DNA of 14,148 nucleotides, from contig CALDNB010000238.1 of assembly GCA_937914775.1 (NCBI GenBank), forward strand, positions 1-14,148. The letters run 5' to 3'. The notes under the pieces are model-generated. The model made no database searches. It had not been told where the DNA came from and saw only the letters and a program-made list of their open reading frames with translations. The position numbers were made by a program, and so were the translations under genes. This document shows positions 6,898 through 13,963 of the stretch, one piece after another; the first letter of the stretch is position 1; each line of letters opens with the position of its first letter. Source of the DNA: an uncultured Clostridia bacterium (GTDB taxonomy: Bacteria; Bacillota; Clostridia; Monoglobales; Firm-18).

Positions 6898-7691
6898 TAA
6901 TCAATATTCCTTTCTTTAATTATCTTTCTCGGACATTTTTCAGCACACAATCCGCAGTTTGTGCATTTACTGTAATCTATTTTCGCAAGATTGTTTTCTA
7001 CCGTAATTGCCTGTGACGGGCAGTTCTTTTCACAGATTTTACATCCAATACAACCTGCCGAACATTTGTCCTTCATTTCTGCACCTTTGTTTTTTGATGA
7101 GCAACCCACATAATATTTTGCGGTTTTCGGCACTAATACTATAACATTTTTAGGACAAATTGCTGTACACTTTCCGCAGCCTGTGCACTTTTCTTCATCT
7201 ACACTTGCAACACCGTCTTTAACGGAAATAGCACCGAAAGGACAAACCTTTGCACAGTTTCCAAGACCTAAACAACCGTAAGGACACGCCTTAAAGCCTC
7301 CGCCAAGTCTTGCAGCGGCGTCACAGTCCGTAATTCCTTCATATATGTATCTGTTTTTTGCACACTCTGTTGTACCAAAGCACAAAACCTTTGCCACTTT
7401 AGGCTCTTTACCTGATGCTTCTGCTCCAACGAGTTCGCTTATTTTTTTAACCACATCATTACTGCAAACAACACAGGCGTCAACAGGTGCGTTTCCCTCT
7501 ACAACTGCAGTTGCATAAGCACTGCAACCTGCAAAGCCGCAGCCGCCGCAGTTGGCACCGGGCAGTATTTCGTTTATCTGTTCTATTCTTTCGTCAACCT
7601 CTACTGACAGGTATCTGGAAGCAACAGCCAGTAATACGCCGCACAAAAGTCCGATTCCGCCTAATGTAATTCCTGCATAAAGTATTATCAT
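6897..7691 (-). CDS. rnfB: Rnf complex subunit B (iron-sulfur electron entry subunit)
   Basis: A 264-residue subunit of the ferredoxin:NAD+ oxidoreductase. It has one N-terminal membrane helix (about 2-24), then CGGCGFAGC (48-56) and a further Cys pair (73/76) for the first 4Fe-4S cluster. Four ferredoxin-type clusters follow: C136/C140/C146/C150, C169/C172/C175/C179, C214/C217/C220/C224 and C243/C246/C249/C253. RnfB is thought to accept electrons from reduced ferredoxin in the cytoplasm. The extended set of clusters after the second one is typical of clostridial Rnf rather than of the shorter proteobacterial RnfB. ATG at 7691 has AGGAGGAA about 8 nt upstream; the gap to rnfA is 18 nt. Last rnf gene of the string, as in other Clostridia. 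Confidence 0.96.
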   Translation of the reverse strand: MIILYAGITLGGIGLLCGVLLAVASRYLSVEVDERIEQINEILPGANCGGCGFAGCSAYATAVVEGNAPVDACVVCSNDVVKKISELVGAEASGKEPKVAKVLCFGTTECAKNRYIYEGITDCDAAARLGGGFKACPYGCLGLGNCAKVCPFGAISVKDGVASVDEEKCTGCGKCTAICPKNVIVLVPKTAKYYVGCSSKNKGAEMKDKCSAGCIGCKICEKNCPSQAITVENNLAKIDYSKCTNCGLCAEKCPRKIIKERNID

Positions 7692-7709
7692 TACAACTGT
7701 TCCTCCTGT

Positions 7710-8297
7710 CTAAAATGATAGTCCCGAAAAGCCCAGAAACGCCATAGCCACAAGACCTGCAGAAATAAGGGCAATAGGAGTTCCCTGCAAAAATTCGGGA
7801 ATGTCGCTTGTTTCCAGACGTTCTCTTACACCTGCAAATAATACAATCGCCAAAGTAAAGCCAACTGCTGAGAAGCATCCGAAAAGCACCGACTGCAAAA
7901 GATTAAAGCCGTTGTCAATATTAAGTATTGCCGCACCTAATACTGCACAGTTTGTTGTGATTAGCGGCAGATAAATACCAAGTGCCTGATAAAGTGCAGG
8001 TGTAACTTTTTGCAAAAACATTTCAACCAGTTGCACGATAGCGGCAATGATTAAAATAAATGCAATGGTTTTTAAATATTCAAGTCCCAATGTAACAAGT
8101 ATGTACTTATAAACCAGATATGTAGCAAGGGAAGATATGGTCATAACAAAAATAACTGCCATACCCATACCGAAAGCCGTTTCTGTCTTTTTTGAAACTC
8201 CAAGGAAAGGGCAAATTCCCATAAATTTTACAAGTACAAAGTTTTCAACAAAGATGGCGGTAATAGCCAACACAAAGATATTAGCATCTTTAAGCAT
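7710..8297 (-). CDS. rnfA: Rnf complex subunit A (membrane)
   Basis: A 195-residue hydrophobic protein with about six membrane helices, normal length for RnfA/NqrE. Family hallmarks are FVENFVLVKFMGICPFLGVS (16-35) and LPLITTNCAVLGAA. C29 and C117 are the conserved cysteines that, in the related Na+-NQR, share an intramembrane 2Fe-2S cluster with the partner subunit (RnfE here). The start at 8297 lies 8 nt inside rnfE, with GGGAGG upstream in the rnfE tail. Confidence 0.95.
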   Translation of the reverse strand: MLKDANIFVLAITAIFVENFVLVKFMGICPFLGVSKKTETAFGMGMAVIFVMTISSLATYLVYKYILVTLGLEYLKTIAFILIIAAIVQLVEMFLQKVTPALYQALGIYLPLITTNCAVLGAAILNIDNGFNLLQSVLFGCFSAVGFTLAIVLFAGVRERLETSDIPEFLQGTPIALISAGLVAMAFLGFSGLSF

Positions 8298-8892
8298 CTT
8301 TTTTACCTCCCTTTGCGATAATATTTACAACTGCGATTACTATACCAAGGATGATAAATGCACCCGGAGGCATAATAGCCATAATAACGGGCTCGTAGTT
8401 TGCACCGAATAAAGATATACCCAAAAATGTACCGTTGCCAAGTATTTCCCTTACGGCAGAAATAATAACAAGGGCAATAGTAAAGCCAAGTCCCATACCA
8501 AGACCGTCTAAAATACTAGGGAAAACGCCGTTTTTAGAAGCAAACATTTCTGCTCTTGCAAGTATGATACAGTTAACAACTATAAGCGGTATAAAAATAC
8601 CAAGTGAATTTGAAAGTGACGGCACATACGCCTTAAGCACCATATCCACTATAGTTACAAAACCTGCAATAATAACAATGTATGATGCAATTCTTATTTT
8701 CTGAGGTACAAGTTTTCTTAATAAAGATATAAGCAGGTTTGACATAACAAGTACCGCTGTGGTAGATAAACCCATACCTATTCCGTTAACAACTGTAGTA
8801 GTTACCGCCAACGTCGCACACATACCCAGAAGTTGGAACAAAACAGGGTTTTGCTCAATAAGTCCTGCAGTGAAAACTTTTAATTTATTCAT
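8290..8892 (-). CDS. rnfE: Rnf complex subunit E (membrane)
   Basis: A 200-residue membrane protein, homologous to RnfA and to NqrD. It opens with FTAGLIEQNPVLFQLLGMCATLAVT, contains LGIFIPLIVVNCIILARAEMF, and ends in a Lys-rich tail. C25 and C108 correspond to the two cysteines expected to hold the shared 2Fe-2S cluster with RnfA. About six membrane helices are visible. Its ATG follows the rnfG stop directly (TAAATG), and its 3' end overlaps rnfA by 8 nt, so equal expression of the two half-channel subunits is likely. Confidence 0.95.
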   Translation of the reverse strand: MNKLKVFTAGLIEQNPVLFQLLGMCATLAVTTTVVNGIGMGLSTTAVLVMSNLLISLLRKLVPQKIRIASYIVIIAGFVTIVDMVLKAYVPSLSNSLGIFIPLIVVNCIILARAEMFASKNGVFPSILDGLGMGLGFTIALVIISAVREILGNGTFLGISLFGANYEPVIMAIMPPGAFIILGIVIAVVNIIAKGGKKDA

Positions 8893-9417
8893 TTATTTCA
8901 CCACACCTTTCAAAATAAGACCAACTTCGTCTATGGCCTCGGAAACGCCAAGTTTAACAGCATTTGTAGTAACTGTTGCGCCTGTTAAAGCATTGATTTC
9001 CGTATTGTTGTCTAAAAACTGGTCTAAAAATTTCTGTTCTTTGGCTTTGGCACCAAGACCTGCAGTTTCACTCATATCCATAACAGAAACGCCTGTCACA
9101 ACGCCCTCGCCGTTAAGTCCAATCATAAGGCTGATTGTTCCGCCATAACCTTTTGGTACAGCAGTAACCGCAAAGGCTCTGCCCTCTGTTGTGGGATATT
9201 CCATAATACTGTCAATATACTCTGACTCTTGTACTTCGTGGATAATTTCATCACCTGTAATGTCACCTGACAAAACTTCCTTTATTGACTGCAACCTTGT
9301 TTCCTCTGCCAACTGCTGGATTACAGGCTGGGTAACACCGTTAACAAAACCAAGAAGTAAACCCATAATAAGTGTTATTGCACAAAGTATTCCGCCGTAT
9401 TTTACAATTAATTTCAT
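8893..9417 (-). CDS. rnfG: Rnf complex subunit G (FMN-binding)
   Basis: A 174-residue protein with one N-terminal membrane helix (about 7-28) and an extracytoplasmic FMN-binding domain. SETAGLGAK (116-124) is the family signature. The flavinylation motif lies at ALTGATVTT, with T148 as the residue expected to carry covalent FMN, attached by ApbE-type transferase. The usual Asp three residues before the S/T of this motif is Asn (N142). No apbE gene is in the window. The ATG overlaps the rnfD stop by 4 nt (ATGA). Function in Rnf: electron transfer on the outer face of the membrane between RnfD and the other subunits. Confidence 0.94.
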   Translation of the reverse strand: MKLIVKYGGILCAITLIMGLLLGFVNGVTQPVIQQLAEETRLQSIKEVLSGDITGDEIIHEVQESEYIDSIMEYPTTEGRAFAVTAVPKGYGGTISLMIGLNGEGVVTGVSVMDMSETAGLGAKAKEQKFLDQFLDNNTEINALTGATVTTNAVKLGVSEAIDEVGLILKGVVK

Positions 9418-10385
9418 TGTGCTTTCCTCCTTCCGAATTTCTTTGGAGGAGTAATTTTATCAATTAAAGGAGTTGCAACATTCATAAGAAGTATTGCATA
9501 AGATACGCCCTCAGGGTATCCGCCCCATTTTCTTATAATAAACACCATCGCACCGCAACCGATTGCATATATGTACTGTCCAAGTTTTGTTACAGGAGAA
9601 GTGGTGTAGTCAGTTGCCATAAATATTGCACCTAAAAACAAACTTCCGCTTAATATTGAAAACAGAAAATCACCTGTGAAAAGTCCCTCGCTTCCGCCAA
9701 AAGCGTAAGACAAAAGACCTGTAACTCCTATAAATACTACAGGTATTCTCCAGGAAATTACTTTTCTTACAAGCAAATATAAGAAGCCAATAAGAAGTGC
9801 AAGAGCAGAAACTTCACCTATACATCCTGAAACATTACCCAAAAACAATTGCATATTTGTAGGAATGTCACCCTCAAGTCCGTTTTTAACAATACTAAGG
9901 GCTGTAGGAGAAGTAACCGCATCAATTTTAGAAATTAACGGTATTTTTGAAAAGGGCTCTGCAAAAGCAATCATTCGTGTCGGCCATGACGCCATCAAAA
10001 ATACACGTGCCGCAAGAGCGGGGTTAACAAAATTCTGTCCCAGTCCGCCGAAAAATGCTTTAACTATAATCATCATAAAGAACGAACCTGCAGCGCACAT
10101 CCATAAAGGCGCAGTTGGTGGTAAGTTAAAACCAAGCAAAACGCCTGATACAACTGCACTTAAATCTCCTATTGTTGTGGGGAGTTTCATTAACTTTGTC
10201 CACAAATATTCAAACAGTACCGCAAAAATGGTACAAGTTGCAACAACAAGTACTGCTCTGTACCCAAAAACATAAGCACCTACAAGCATTGCAGGCATAA
10301 GTGCAATAATTACGTCTAACATTATAACATTAGTATCATTTTTTGTACTTATATGGGGAGGTGCTGAAACTTTTAACAAACTCAT
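9414..10385 (-). CDS. rnfD: Rnf complex subunit D (membrane, flavin-carrying)
   Basis: A 323-residue membrane protein of the RnfD/NqrB family with about eight to ten helices. Recognisable segments are SAPPHISTKNDTNVIMLDV (7-25), GGLGQNFVNPALAARVFL (113-130), TDYTTSPVTKLGQYIY (258-273) and GGYPEGVSYAILLMN (288-302). The covalent FMN site is expected at DAVTSPT (155-161) with T161; most relatives read S/T-G-A-T here, so SPT is a variant. RnfD is a core part of the cation-pumping path. ATG 10385 overlaps the rnfC stop by one base (TAATG). Confidence 0.95.
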   Translation of the reverse strand: MSLLKVSAPPHISTKNDTNVIMLDVIIALMPAMLVGAYVFGYRAVLVVATCTIFAVLFEYLWTKLMKLPTTIGDLSAVVSGVLLGFNLPPTAPLWMCAAGSFFMMIIVKAFFGGLGQNFVNPALAARVFLMASWPTRMIAFAEPFSKIPLISKIDAVTSPTALSIVKNGLEGDIPTNMQLFLGNVSGCIGEVSALALLIGFLYLLVRKVISWRIPVVFIGVTGLLSYAFGGSEGLFTGDFLFSILSGSLFLGAIFMATDYTTSPVTKLGQYIYAIGCGAMVFIIRKWGGYPEGVSYAILLMNVATPLIDKITPPKKFGRRKAQ

Positions 10386-11704
10386 TATTTTTTACCTGCC
10401 TTCCCAATTTTTAATTTCGCTACTCTTATATACTGCAACGGATTCTGGTGTCCGGGGCAAAGATAAGAACACGCTCCGCACTCAATACAGTCCATTACAT
10501 TTAATTCTTTCATTTTTTCTATATCGTCTTTTTTACCGTATGCACCAAGTAAAAGGGGCTGTAAAAACATAGGACACGCCTCTACACATTTTCCGCATCT
10601 CATACATTTGCTTGAAGCAGTTTCACGTAATGCCTCCTCTGTAAATGACAAAACAGCACCTGTCCCCTTAATTATAGGAACATCAGTATTTGAAACGGCA
10701 GTTCCCATCATAGGTCCGCCAAGGATAATCTTTGAAGGTTCCTTTTTAAAACCTCCAGCACTTTCTATTATGAAACTAACGGGTGTTCCTGTTCTTACTT
10801 TGTAATTCTTGTTGTTTTCTACAGCATCTCCGCCCACAGTAACAATTCTGCTTATAAGAGGCATACCTGTTGTAACTGCAGTATTAATGGCATTTGCAGT
10901 ATCTGTGTTAATAACAACACAGCCTACGCTGGAGGGTAGTCCACCGGATGGTACAGTTCTTCCCGTAACTGCTTTAATTATGTGTTTTTCAGAACCCTGA
11001 GGGTACTTTGTTTTAAGAGGTACAACTGTAATTCCCTCATATTCTTTTGCACACTCGCTCATTTTCTCTATAGCATCGGGCTTGTTGTCCTCTATTGCAA
11101 CATACCCTTTATTTACTCCCAGTGCTTTCATAGCAATTTTAAGACCGTCAAGAACTCCTCTGGTGTTTTCCACAAGCACTCTGTGGTCAGAAGTAAGGTA
11201 CGGCTCACATTCCGCACCGTTTACTATTACACAGTCAACCTCTCCGTCTTTCGGAGGCATAAGTTTTATGTAAGTGGGGAAAGTTGCTCCGCCCATACCT
11301 ACGATACCTGCTTCTTTTACAATGTCAACTATCTCGGCAGGTGTTAACTGCTCCAGCGGTTTATTGGGCTTAATACCCTCAAAAACTTTGTACTCGCCGT
11401 CATTTTCCACTACTATTGTCATTACCTCAGTACCGTTTGGATGAGGATAGGGTTTTATAGCCGTAACAGTTCCTGAAACAGAACTGTGAATATTTGCAGA
11501 AACAAAACCCCCTGCTTTGGCTATAACCTGACCGCAAAATACTTTATCCCCTACGTTTACAACAGGCTCTGCAAAAGCGCCTATATGCTGTGACAAGGGA
11601 TAAAACATTTCTTTTGCACCGTCTAATACTTCTATCGGTAAATCTTTTGAATACTGCTTGTTATAGGGCGGGTGAATACCGCCTTTAAATGTTTTTCCTC
11701 GCAA
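10385..11704 (-). CDS. rnfC: Rnf complex subunit C (NADH-binding, iron-sulfur)
   Basis: A 439-residue peripheral subunit that carries out the NAD+/NADH reaction. It has the TFKGGIHPP N-terminus, a lipoyl-like fold (FCGQVIAKAGGFVSA, SSVSGTV), the FMN/NADH-binding GMGGATFPTYIKL (about 136-148), NGAECEPYLTSDHR, and two C-terminal 4Fe-4S clusters C367/C370/C373/C377 and C406/C409/C412/C416. I chose TTG 11704-11702 because AAAGGAGG (11713-11720) lies 8 nt before it and RGKTFKGG is the normal family start. A longer frame from 11734 would contain the ribosome site. First gene of a long string; a promoter lies at 11743-11771. The domain ends soon after the second cluster, without the long C-terminal extension of some proteobacterial RnfC proteins. 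Confidence 0.96.
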   Translation of the reverse strand: MRGKTFKGGIHPPYNKQYSKDLPIEVLDGAKEMFYPLSQHIGAFAEPVVNVGDKVFCGQVIAKAGGFVSANIHSSVSGTVTAIKPYPHPNGTEVMTIVVENDGEYKVFEGIKPNKPLEQLTPAEIVDIVKEAGIVGMGGATFPTYIKLMPPKDGEVDCVIVNGAECEPYLTSDHRVLVENTRGVLDGLKIAMKALGVNKGYVAIEDNKPDAIEKMSECAKEYEGITVVPLKTKYPQGSEKHIIKAVTGRTVPSGGLPSSVGCVVINTDTANAINTAVTTGMPLISRIVTVGGDAVENNKNYKVRTGTPVSFIIESAGGFKKEPSKIILGGPMMGTAVSNTDVPIIKGTGAVLSFTEEALRETASSKCMRCGKCVEACPMFLQPLLLGAYGKKDDIEKMKELNVMDCIECGACSYLCPGHQNPLQYIRVAKLKIGKAGKK

Positions 11705-11712
11705 AAAGGATA

Positions 11713-11720
11713 CCTCCTTT
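11713..11720 (-). promoter_or_regulatory. Ribosome binding site selecting a TTG start for rnfC
   Basis: A near-perfect AAAGGAGG on the minus strand, 8 nt from TTG 11704-11702. No other start codon in this frame is suitably placed. Confidence 0.8.
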
Positions 11721-11742
11721 ATGTAAAAATACAATTACAAAT

Positions 11743-11771
11743 ATTATACTATATTTCCCTGAAAAAAACAA
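11743..11771 (-). promoter_or_regulatory. Promoter of the rnf gene string
   Basis: TTGTTT (11766-11771), a 17-bp spacer and TATAAT (11743-11748) on the minus strand. Transcription would begin near 11736, about 30 nt before the rnfC start. The TAGTATAATAT around this -10 recurs exactly, on the opposite strand, in the divergent promoter at 11791-11819. Confidence 0.7.
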
Positions 11772-11790
11772 CAGTATTTTCAAATTTCTC

Positions 11791-11819
11791 TTTTCAAACT
11801 GCATATACTGTAGTATAAT
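11791..11819 (+). promoter_or_regulatory. Promoter of the mecA-like gene, with a short inverted repeat
   Basis: TTTTCA (11791-11796), a 17-bp spacer and TATAAT (11814-11819). The start point would fall near 11826, so the leader is only about ten bases and holds little more than AGGG of the ribosome site. An inverted repeat TATACT-GT-AGTATA (11804-11817) overlaps the -10 box and could be an operator or simply AT-rich chance. Confidence 0.5.
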
Positions 11820-11835
11820 ATAGGGAGGGATGCTG

Positions 11836-12384
11836 ATGAAAGTCGAAAAACTTTCGTACAACAGAATAAAAATAACCCTTACATACGATGAAATGGCAGA
11901 TTACGACATAGACTGCAACGAAATTATAAGTAACTACGATCTTGCTTATGATTTCATTGATTATCTTATAAACGACACCGACTACAACCTTGACTTCTTA
12001 AAAGGAGACTCAAAGTTAAAGGTGGAAATCCAAAAAGGCAGAGATTTTGTACTGTTCATAACTAAATTGGAAGTTGCTTATGAAAAAACAATGGTGTATA
12101 AATTCCCCTGCATTAAAGATGCGGTAATGGGATGCAAAAGAATAGACATGTTCTTCTTAGGAACAAGCAGTTTATACAAATACAAAAACAATTATTATCT
12201 GTCATTAAGAGGAATAAACAACTTCGTGTCGGAGGACTGCGAAACCCTTATGTGCGACTACGGAGATAAAATAAAACACGGAAACGAATTTGAAGGAGTA
12301 CTTGCAGAGAACGGAGAATACTTAATTAAAGATAAAGCAGTTACCATTCTTTGCAACTTTTTTGACTATGAGTATAAAGAGTAA
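11836..12384 (+). CDS. MecA-like adaptor protein for Clp protease
   Basis: A 182-residue acidic protein resembling MecA/YpbH, the adaptors that hand substrates to the ClpC unfoldase. The N-terminus follows the MecA pattern: MKVEKLSYNRIKITLTYDEM, then a short helix with DIDCNEI, and LKVEIQKGRDFVLFITKLEV. The C-terminal domain carries the family's SLYKYKNNYYLSL strand pair and ends near ILCNFF. It is shorter than B. subtilis MecA (218 residues), with a compressed acidic linker. Start ATG 11836 is preferred over ATG 11830 because GGGAGGG (11823-11829) lies 6 nt before it. The 3' end overlaps the next gene by 17 nt. Neither clpC nor competence genes are in the window, so the substrate is unknown. 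Similarity is by pattern only. Confidence 0.7.
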   Translation: MKVEKLSYNRIKITLTYDEMADYDIDCNEIISNYDLAYDFIDYLINDTDYNLDFLKGDSKLKVEIQKGRDFVLFITKLEVAYEKTMVYKFPCIKDAVMGCKRIDMFFLGTSSLYKYKNNYYLSLRGINNFVSEDCETLMCDYGDKIKHGNEFEGVLAENGEYLIKDKAVTILCNFFDYEYKE

Positions 12385-13627
12385 TACAAAAAAAATACTG
12401 AATAAAAAATCTGCACGGTTTTGTATGCCCGGACACAAGGGAAAACTGTCCTTTTACGACATAACGGAAATTGACGGTGCTGACAATCTTGCAGACCCAA
12501 AAGAAGAAATACTTTGTGCACAGAAAAACATTTCTGACATTTATGAAAGCAAGTGCAGTTTTATATCTGTAAACGGCTCTACGGGGGCAATTTTAGCATC
12601 TGTTCTTGCCACCTGCAAAAACAGTGAAATAATAATGGACAGACAGTGCCATATTTCTGCAATAAACGGCGTTATTTTAAGCCGTGCCGTACCTCATTTC
12701 ATATACCCTGAAACACATAGTTTTTTTGGCGTAGGTATGGGTATAACACCTGCAGGGGTAAAAGAAGCAATAGAAAAGCACCCCAACTCCAAGGCGGTAT
12801 TTATTACTTCACCCACCTACTACGGAGTGTGCAGTAACATAAAAGAGATATGCGAAATTGCCCACAAACACAAAATTCCCGTTATTGTTGACGGTGCTCA
12901 CGGAGCACATTTCGCTTTTGATGACAGTTTGCCACAATGCGGTGTGGAGGCGGGTGCGGACATTGTAATTCACAGTACCCACAAAACATTAAACTGCTTA
13001 ACACAGGGGGCAATAGTACATATAAGCGGTAATCTTGTTGATTGCGAACATTTTAAAAAGCATCTTAATATGGTGCAGACCACAAGCCCCTCTTATCTTT
13101 TGATGCAGTCGGTAGAGCAGTCAATATATGATGCAAAAAAATGTGACTACAAAAAACTGATTGAAATATGCGAAGAGATACGGCAAAAAAGTAAACTTAA
13201 AACCCTTTGCGACGGGTTTTATGATTATGATAAAACACGGCTTGTTTTTAACGGAAAAAATATTGATTTGCATTTTTCAGAAAAAAATATTATAATAGAG
13301 ATGTACGATGGTTGCAATGCAGTTTTAATTCCTACACCTTATAACAAAAAAGCCGATTTTAAAAGGCTTGTTGATTTTGTATCACGTTGTAACGCAGAGC
13401 CTATAGTAAGTACAGGAATTATTTATAAGACAAAAACTGCTATGGCACCCTATGAAGCGTATAATATGGAAACCGTAAGCGTTCCCAAAAAGGAAGCAAT
13501 CGGAAGAATTTGTGCAGAAACCGTGTATAAACTTCCTCCCTGTATGCCTGTTTTGTGCCCGGGTGAAGTTATTACGGAAGATGCAATAAATTATATAGAC
13601 AAAAATGTTTTATGTATAAAAAATTAA
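12368..13627 (+). CDS. Orn/Lys/Arg decarboxylase-family PLP enzyme (YaaO-like)
   Basis: A 419-residue fold-type I PLP protein. Visible features are FCMPGHKG (18-25), the EIDGADNL segment (35-41), VNGSTGAI (68-75) for cofactor phosphate binding, VDGAHGAHF (174-182) with Asp175 and His178, the PLP lysine K206 in HSTHKTLNCLTQGA, and the C-terminal PPCMPVLCPGEVIT typical of the family. Relatives decarboxylate arginine, lysine or ornithine to make polyamine precursors. The substrate is not readable here, and the protein is shorter than YaaO-type relatives of about 480 residues. Start ATG 12368 lies inside the mecA-like gene (17-nt overlap) with no good Shine-Dalgarno, suggesting translational coupling; TTG 12362 is an alternative. 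The gene precedes darA by 15 nt. Confidence 0.88.
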   Translation: MSIKSNTKKILNKKSARFCMPGHKGKLSFYDITEIDGADNLADPKEEILCAQKNISDIYESKCSFISVNGSTGAILASVLATCKNSEIIMDRQCHISAINGVILSRAVPHFIYPETHSFFGVGMGITPAGVKEAIEKHPNSKAVFITSPTYYGVCSNIKEICEIAHKHKIPVIVDGAHGAHFAFDDSLPQCGVEAGADIVIHSTHKTLNCLTQGAIVHISGNLVDCEHFKKHLNMVQTTSPSYLLMQSVEQSIYDAKKCDYKKLIEICEEIRQKSKLKTLCDGFYDYDKTRLVFNGKNIDLHFSEKNIIIEMYDGCNAVLIPTPYNKKADFKRLVDFVSRCNAEPIVSTGIIYKTKTAMAPYEAYNMETVSVPKKEAIGRICAETVYKLPPCMPVLCPGEVITEDAINYIDKNVLCIKN

Positions 13628-13642
13628 AAGGATGGTGTCATT

Positions 13643-13963
13643 ATGAAATTAATTATGGTAATCGTTCACGCAGAGGACAGTAACAAATTAGTTGACAAAT
13701 TGGCAAAGAACAAAGTAAGAGTAACAAAACTTGCCTCAACAGGCGGATTTTTAAGAGCAGGTAACTGCACACTTTTAATCGGTACTGAAGAAGACAAAGT
13801 TGAAGAAATAATTGCTATTATCGAGGAAACTTGTCATTCAAGAAAAGAAACAATCACAGCCCCTGCTTACGGCTTTAACGCAGGTATCAGTATGCCTATG
13901 GAAGTTGTAGTAGGCGGTGCAACAATCTTTGTTGTTGATGTGGACCAGTTCAAGAAAATATGA
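13643..13963 (+). CDS. darA: Cyclic-di-AMP receptor DarA (PstA, YaaQ), PII-like
   Basis: A 106-residue PII-like trimeric protein that binds the second messenger c-di-AMP. The family signature KLASTGGFLRAGNCTLLIG (29-47) is nearly identical to other DarA/PstA proteins, and the C-terminal VEVVVGGATIFVVDVDQF-like strand (seen here as MEVVVGGATIFVVDVDQF, 86-103) completes the fold. Length is normal (about 109). The ATG follows the decarboxylase stop by 15 nt, with AAAAGGATGG upstream. The stop overlaps the holB start (ATGA, 13960-13963). Adjacent placement to holB matches Bacillus and Clostridium chromosomes. Downstream targets of DarA are not known from this sequence. Confidence 0.96.
   Translation: MKLIMVIVHAEDSNKLVDKLAKNKVRVTKLASTGGFLRAGNCTLLIGTEEDKVEEIIAIIEETCHSRKETITAPAYGFNAGISMPMEVVVGGATIFVVDVDQFKKI

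Noticed and set aside
7594..10275. Several long open frames opposite or within the rnf genes (for example 8759-9148 plus and 9865-10275 plus)
   Set aside because: They are antisense or out-of-frame to strongly recognised Rnf subunits, have no ribosome sites and read as unrelated composition.
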